Shown here piece after piece: positions 6,547 to 9,737 of a stretch of DNA of 9,737 nucleotides. The DNA comes from Actinomycetes bacterium (GTDB lineage Bacteria > Actinomycetota > Acidimicrobiia > Acidimicrobiales > Palsa-688): NCBI GenBank assembly GCA_021816565.1, contig JAKAXN010000158.1, positions 1-9,737 of the forward strand, written 5' to 3'. Positions within the stretch are counted from its first letter, which is position 1, and each line of letters opens with the position of its first letter. A program made the translations under genes and the position numbers. The notes under the pieces were generated by a model. The model was not told the DNA's origin and ran no database searches. It worked only from the letters and a program-made list of their open reading frames with translations.

Positions 6547-7227
6547 GTGAACCCTGACGTGCAGACCATCCGAATGGCGCCGTCCATCCTGTCGGCCGAT
6601 TTCGCCGCCCTGGGTCGGGAGATCGACCGGGTCAGGCCCCAGGCCGACTGGCTCCACGTGGACGTCATGGATGGTCACTTCGTCCCGAACCTGACCATCG
6701 GGCCGCCGGTGGTGGCGTCGATCCGCAGGCACACCGACGCTTACCTGGACTGCCATCTGATGATGACCAACCCGGGGCACTACCTGAAGGCCTTCGCCGA
6801 CGCCGGGGCCAACAGCTGCAGCGTCCACGTCGAGATCGGCGGTACCGCCGATCTCATCGCCGCCATGCGGGACCTCGGGCTGCACGTGGGGCTGGCGGTG
6901 AACCCCGAGACGCCCATCTCGGAGTGCGAGCAGTGGCTCGACCGGATCGACCTGCTGCTGGTGATGTCGGTCCACCCCGGCTTCGGCGGCCAGCACTTCA
7001 TGCACGAGGCGGTGCCGAAGATCGCCCGGGCCGCCGAGATCGCCCGCCGCGACGGGCTGGACCTCACCATCGAGGTGGACGGCGGCATCGACGCCGCCAC
7101 CGTCGGGCTGGTGGCCGAAGCCGGAGCCCGGATGTTCGTGGCCGGCAGCGCCATATTCGGCCACCAGGACCCCCCGGCGGCGGCCGCCGCCATCAGGGCG
7201 GCGGCGGAGAAGGCGGTCGGGGCGTGA
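6547..7227 (+). CDS. rpe: Ribulose-phosphate 3-epimerase
   Basis: The enzyme interconverts ribulose 5-phosphate and xylulose 5-phosphate in the pentose phosphate and Calvin cycles. The product is a 226-residue TIM barrel of standard length. Signatures: MAPSILSADF (10-19, S13), LHVDVMDGHFVPN (36-48, metal ligands H37 and D39), CHLMM with H70, MSVHPGFGGQ (H143), EVDGGI with catalytic D178, and the phosphate-binding VAGSAIFG near the end. The GTG at 6547 leaves a normal N-terminal lead; an internal ATG at 6574 would start on the first motif and is less likely. It heads the rpe-mog-ribD group, joined to mog by GTGA. Ribulose 5-phosphate is also the substrate of the downstream ribBA product, which gives a metabolic reason for the grouping. 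Confidence 0.97.
   Translation: MNPDVQTIRMAPSILSADFAALGREIDRVRPQADWLHVDVMDGHFVPNLTIGPPVVASIRRHTDAYLDCHLMMTNPGHYLKAFADAGANSCSVHVEIGGTADLIAAMRDLGLHVGLAVNPETPISECEQWLDRIDLLLVMSVHPGFGGQHFMHEAVPKIARAAEIARRDGLDLTIEVDGGIDAATVGLVAEAGARMFVAGSAIFGHQDPPAAAAAIRAAAEKAVGA
7206..7213 (+). promoter_or_regulatory. Shine-Dalgarno for mog, inside the end of rpe
   Basis: GGAGAAGG lies 10 bases before the mog GTG at 7224. Together with the GTGA overlap it fixes that start. Confidence 0.5.
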
Positions 7228-7700
7228 GCGGCTACCAGGCCAAGGTCGTCACGGTCTCCGACGGGGTCATCGCCGGGACCCGCGAGGACCGCTCGGGCCA
7301 GGCCCTGGAGGAGGTGCTGACCGGAGCCGGCTTCACGGTGATCGAGCGCTCGGTGGTGGCCGACGGGGTGGCTTCGGTGGCGGGGGAGCTGGCCCGGGTC
7401 TCGGCCAGTTTCAGCGGGTTGGTGGTCACCACCGGCGGCACCGGGTTCGCCCCCCGGGACCAGACGCCCGAGGGCACCCGCGAGGTCATCGAGCGTGACG
7501 CCCCCGGTCTGGCCGAGGCCATGAGGCTGGTCAGCCCCCTGGGCCGGTTGTCGCGTGGTGTGGCCGGCATCCGCCAGCACACCATCATCCTCAACACCCC
7601 CGGTTCCCCGAAGGGGGCGGTGGAGTGCCTCCAGGCCGTGCTTGACATCCTGCCGCACGCCCTCGACCTGCTCGGGGAGCAAGAGACCCGCCACCCGTGA
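7224..7700 (+). CDS. mog: MogA/MoaB-family molybdopterin adenylyltransferase
   Basis: Family members adenylate molybdopterin before molybdenum insertion in cofactor synthesis. The product is 158 residues, a single MoCF-binding domain of MoaB-like length. Motifs: VTVSDGVIAGTREDRSG (9-25), TTGGTGFAPRDQTPEG (69-84, with conserved D79) and LNTPGSPKG (123-131). The start GTG overlaps the rpe stop as GTGA and has a good Shine-Dalgarno. The stop overlaps the ribD GTG in the same way, so mog is locked between rpe and ribD. No other molybdenum cofactor gene is in the window. The canonical TVSDRxxxG reads TVSDGVIAG. Whether it acts as Mog or the related MoaB cannot be decided from sequence alone. Confidence 0.9.
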   Translation: MSGYQAKVVTVSDGVIAGTREDRSGQALEEVLTGAGFTVIERSVVADGVASVAGELARVSASFSGLVVTTGGTGFAPRDQTPEGTREVIERDAPGLAEAMRLVSPLGRLSRGVAGIRQHTIILNTPGSPKGAVECLQAVLDILPHALDLLGEQETRHP

Positions 7701-8752
7701 ACCCATCGGGCCCCGGCCCCCGACCGGGCGCCGCCGGAGCCGAGGCCGACGAGGTGTGGATGGCTGAAGCCATCGAAGTCGGCCAGAGCGTGCGGGCCCT
7801 GACGTCTCCGAACCCGTGGGTGGGCGCGGTAGTGGTGCCGGCGGGGGAGGATCCGGTGTCCCTCGGGGCGACCGCCCCGCCCGGCGGCCCCCACGCCGAG
7901 GCCACCGCCCTGCAGCTCGCCGGGGAGTCGGCCCGGGGCGCCACCGTCTATGTCACCCTCGAGCCGTGCTCCCACCACGGCCGCACCCCGCCGTGCGCCG
8001 ACGCCCTGATCGAGGCCGGGGTGCGCCGGGTCGTGGTGGCCCTCGAGGACCCCGACCCGAACGTGTCGGGGGCCGGCCTGGCCCGGCTGCGCGCCGCCGG
8101 CGTCGAGGTCGAGGTGGGCGTGGGGGCGGCCGCGGCGGCCGGCTCGCTCGCGCCCTACCTCAAGCACCGCCGCCGGGGCCGGCCGTGGGTGGTGCTCAAG
8201 CTGGCGGCCACCCTCGACGGGCGCATCGCCGCCCCGGACGGCACCTCCCAGTGGATCACCGGCCCCGAGGCCCGGGCCGACGTGCAGCGCCTGCGGGCCG
8301 AGAGCGACGCCATCGCCGTGGGCGCCGGCACCGCGCGCGCCGATGACCCGGCCCTGACCGTGCGCGACCCCGGGGTGGCCGGGGGCCGCCAACCCCTGCG
8401 GGTCATCCTGGGCCGGGCGCCCGAGGGGGCCCGGGCCCGACCGGCGCTCGAGCACCACGGCGACCCGGGCCCGCTTCTCGACGAGCTGGGCCGCCGGGGG
8501 GTGATCCAGCTGCTGGTGGAGGGCGGGGCCGGCGTGGCCGGGGAGCTGCACCGGCTGGGCCTGGTGGACCAGTACGTCTTCTACTACGCCCCGGCGCTGA
8601 TGGGCGGCGACGACGGCCGGCCCATGTTCGCCGGCCCCGGGGCCCCCACGATGTCCGCCCTCGGGCGGGGCCGGATATCTTCGGTACGGGCCATCGGTCC
8701 CGATGTGCGGATCGATCTTCTGGCTGGTCCGAACCCCGATGCCGTACCGTAA
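7697..8752 (+). CDS. ribD: Bifunctional riboflavin deaminase/reductase RibD (RibG)
   Basis: RibD deaminates the pyrimidinone product of GTP cyclohydrolase II and then reduces its ribose side chain with NADPH. The product is 351 residues, normal length. The N-terminal deaminase domain (about 18-150) has TSPNPWVGAV (36-45) and the zinc site GGPHAEA (H66, catalytic E68) with PCSHHGRTPPC (C91 and C100). The reductase domain starts near VVLKLAATLDGRIA, has SQWITG, and ends with LLVEGGAG and a GGDDGRPMF segment. The usual GxGxH before the zinc site reads SLGATAPPGG, so the histidine that contacts substrate in B. subtilis RibG is Thr59. The first ~18 residues are a proline/glycine-rich lead. The GTG start overlaps the mog stop as GTGA. 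The stop lies 7 bases before ribE. Confidence 0.96.
   Translation: MNPSGPGPRPGAAGAEADEVWMAEAIEVGQSVRALTSPNPWVGAVVVPAGEDPVSLGATAPPGGPHAEATALQLAGESARGATVYVTLEPCSHHGRTPPCADALIEAGVRRVVVALEDPDPNVSGAGLARLRAAGVEVEVGVGAAAAAGSLAPYLKHRRRGRPWVVLKLAATLDGRIAAPDGTSQWITGPEARADVQRLRAESDAIAVGAGTARADDPALTVRDPGVAGGRQPLRVILGRAPEGARARPALEHHGDPGPLLDELGRRGVIQLLVEGGAGVAGELHRLGLVDQYVFYYAPALMGGDDGRPMFAGPGAPTMSALGRGRISSVRAIGPDVRIDLLAGPNPDAVP
8745..8750 (+). promoter_or_regulatory. Candidate -10 box for ribE
   Basis: TACCGT fits TANNNT and ends nine bases before the ribE ATG at 8760; its last T is the first base of the ribD TAA stop. There is no purine-rich Shine-Dalgarno before ribE, so either a leaderless start or reinitiation after ribD is likely. 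There is no room for an FMN riboswitch. Confidence 0.4.
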
Positions 8753-8759
8753 ACGTTGA

Positions 8760-9386
8760 ATGTTCACAGGCATCGTCGAGGAGATGGGCACCCTGAGCGC
8801 CCGGGAGGATACCGCCGCTGCGCCCGGAGGGGTCCGGCTGGTCTTCAGCGCCGCGGTGGTGACCGACGGCACAGCCGTCGGTGACTCCATCAGTGTCAAC
8901 GGCTGCTGCCTGACGGTGGTGGACCAGGGACCGGGCTGGTGGGCCGCAGACGCGGTGGCCGAGACCCTGTCGCGCACCAACCTCGGCGACGTCGGCATCG
9001 GCGACCCGGTCAACCTGGAACGGGCCCTGGCCCTGGGCGCCCGCCTGGGCGGCCACCTGGTGCAGGGCCACGTGGACGGGGTCGGAGAGGTGACCGGGGC
9101 GGCCCCGGGCCTGCAGGTCCGGGCCCCGGAGGAGGTGCGGCGGTACCTCGTGGAGAAAGGTTCGGTCACCGTCGACGGGATCAGCCTGACGGTGGTGGCC
9201 GTCACGGCCGACGGCTTCACCGTGGCGGTCATCCCCCACACCATGGCCGTCACCACCCTCGGCCGGCGCCGCCCGGGCGACCGGGTGAACCTCGAGGTGG
9301 ACGTCATGGCCAAATACGCCGAGCGGCTGCTCGCAGCCGGAGCCGCCAGCCCCTACCGGGGACTGGCCAGTACAGGAGAGGGCTGA
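8760..9386 (+). CDS. ribE: Riboflavin synthase alpha chain (lumazine-binding)
   Basis: The enzyme dismutates two 6,7-dimethyl-8-ribityllumazines to riboflavin, as a homotrimer. The product is 208 residues, standard length, with the two internally repeated lumazine-binding barrels. Barrel 1 starts at the canonical MFTGIVEE and contains [10 protein letters not shown]. Barrel 2 begins at [13 protein letters not shown] and contains [13 protein letters not shown], the counterpart of the first motif. The end carries IPHTM...TTLG, then [15 protein letters not shown]. The ATG is fixed by the conserved N terminus. It follows ribD by 7 bases and precedes ribBA by 2 bases. Some genomes call this gene ribC. 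Confidence 0.97.
   Translation: MFTGIVEEMGTLSAREDTAAAPGGVRLVFSAAVVTDGTAVGDSISVNGCCLTVVDQGPGWWAADAVAETLSRTNLGDVGIGDPVNLERALALGARLGGHLVQGHVDGVGEVTGAAPGLQVRAPEEVRRYLVEKGSVTVDGISLTVVAVTADGFTVAVIPHTMAVTTLGRRRPGDRVNLEVDVMAKYAERLLAAGAASPYRGLASTGEG
9374..9380 (+). promoter_or_regulatory. Shine-Dalgarno for ribBA
   Basis: AGGAGAG lies inside the end of ribE, about 8-10 bases before the TTG at 9389. It supports TTG as the start. Confidence 0.6.
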
Positions 9387-9388
9387 CC

Positions 9389-9737
9389 TTGCCCAGCGCT
9401 GCAATCGAAGACGCCGTAGCCGCCATAGCGGCCGGCCAGATGGTGGTCGTCGTCGACGACGAGGACCGGGAGAACGAAGGCGACCTGATCATCGCCGCCG
9501 AGCACGCCACGCCCGAGGCCATGGGCTTCTTCGTGCGCTACACCTCCGGGCTCATCTGCGCCGCGGTCACCAACACCCGGGCCGACGAGCTGGACCTGCC
9601 GCTCATGGTGGAGCGCAACACCGAAGCCCAGCGCACCGCGTTCACCGTCACCGTGGACTACCGGACCGGCACGTCCACCGGTATCTCCGCCCAGGACCGC
9701 TCCATCACCGCCCGGGCCCTGGTCGACCCCGGGACCC
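9389..9737 (+). CDS. ribBA: DHBP synthase domain of RibBA (3' end off the window)
   Basis: The visible 116 residues are the N-terminal part of 3,4-dihydroxy-2-butanone 4-phosphate synthase, which converts ribulose 5-phosphate to the four-carbon precursor of lumazine. The metal- and substrate-binding signature is [13 protein letters not shown] at 21-33, followed by [10 protein letters not shown] and [13 protein letters not shown]. The TTG start has a strong Shine-Dalgarno and begins two bases after the ribE stop. In actinobacteria this domain is usually fused to GTP cyclohydrolase II, hence the RibBA call, but the fusion lies beyond the edge; a stand-alone RibB is possible. It completes the riboflavin cluster seen here. 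Confidence 0.93.
   Translation, partial: MPSAAIEDAVAAIAAGQMVVVVDDEDRENEGDLIIAAEHATPEAMGFFVRYTSGLICAAVTNTRADELDLPLMVERNTEAQRTAFTVTVDYRTGTSTGISAQDRSITARALVDPGT

Noticed and set aside
8701..8760. FMN riboswitch before ribE
   Set aside because: Only 7 bases separate ribD and ribE, and there is no conserved multi-stem RFN pattern. ribD is also coupled to mog with no leader.
7232..9313. A 693-codon open frame on the minus strand under mog, ribD and ribE
   Set aside because: Its translation shows no family motif and is low-complexity. The + strand carries three certain enzymes over the same bases. Long antisense frames are expected in very GC-rich coding DNA.
1..9737. A novel defence, mobile or biosynthetic system
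   Set aside because: Each complete gene matches a well-known housekeeping family, spacing is tight, and composition is even across the window. No repeats, integrases, toxins or unknown long genes were found.

Overview
The window is a GC-rich, tightly packed stretch of housekeeping genes. It most likely comes from an actinobacterium, possibly one of the deep lineages such as Acidimicrobiia. The evidence is: the order priA - def - fmt - rsmB - rpe - ribD - ribE - ribBA, which resembles the priA/fmt/rpe/rib segment of actinobacterial genomes such as mycobacteria; a PriA that has lost its helicase motor motifs, a known actinobacterial trait; frequent GTG/TTG starts; and several starts that look leaderless. 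The class-level assignment is an inference.

Layout. The left edge holds the C-terminal half of metK (AdoMet synthetase). A 62-base gap with a strong GC hairpin follows, then priA and queF (queuosine precursor reductase) on the + strand. Facing queF with a 13-base gap are two minus-strand genes, an RsmC/YbxB-like methyltransferase and a TrmH/SpoU-family RNA methyltransferase, joined by a GTGA overlap. A 26-base divergent spacer separates them from def - fmt - rsmB (deformylase, Met-tRNA formyltransferase, 16S rRNA m5C methyltransferase). Next come rpe - mog - ribD, each joined by a GTGA stop/start overlap, then ribE and the first third of ribBA, which runs off the right edge.

How the genes work together. 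metK makes AdoMet, the donor for the RNA methyltransferases here. fmt and def add and remove the N-formyl group at the start and end of initiation. rpe supplies ribulose 5-phosphate metabolism, and ribulose 5-phosphate is the substrate of the DHBP synthase domain of ribBA. ribD, ribE and ribBA are the riboflavin pathway. mog (molybdenum cofactor) and queF (queuosine) are the less expected members.

I see no new defence, mobile or secretion system, no tRNA or rRNA, no CRISPR array and no insertion sequence. The points worth a second look are small: a repeated TANNNT box 6 to 10 bases before starts that lack a Shine-Dalgarno, an fmt gene with no ATG/GTG/TTG start at the right place, an RsmB missing about 50 residues of its RNA-binding subdomain, the motor-less PriA, and the hairpin after metK.
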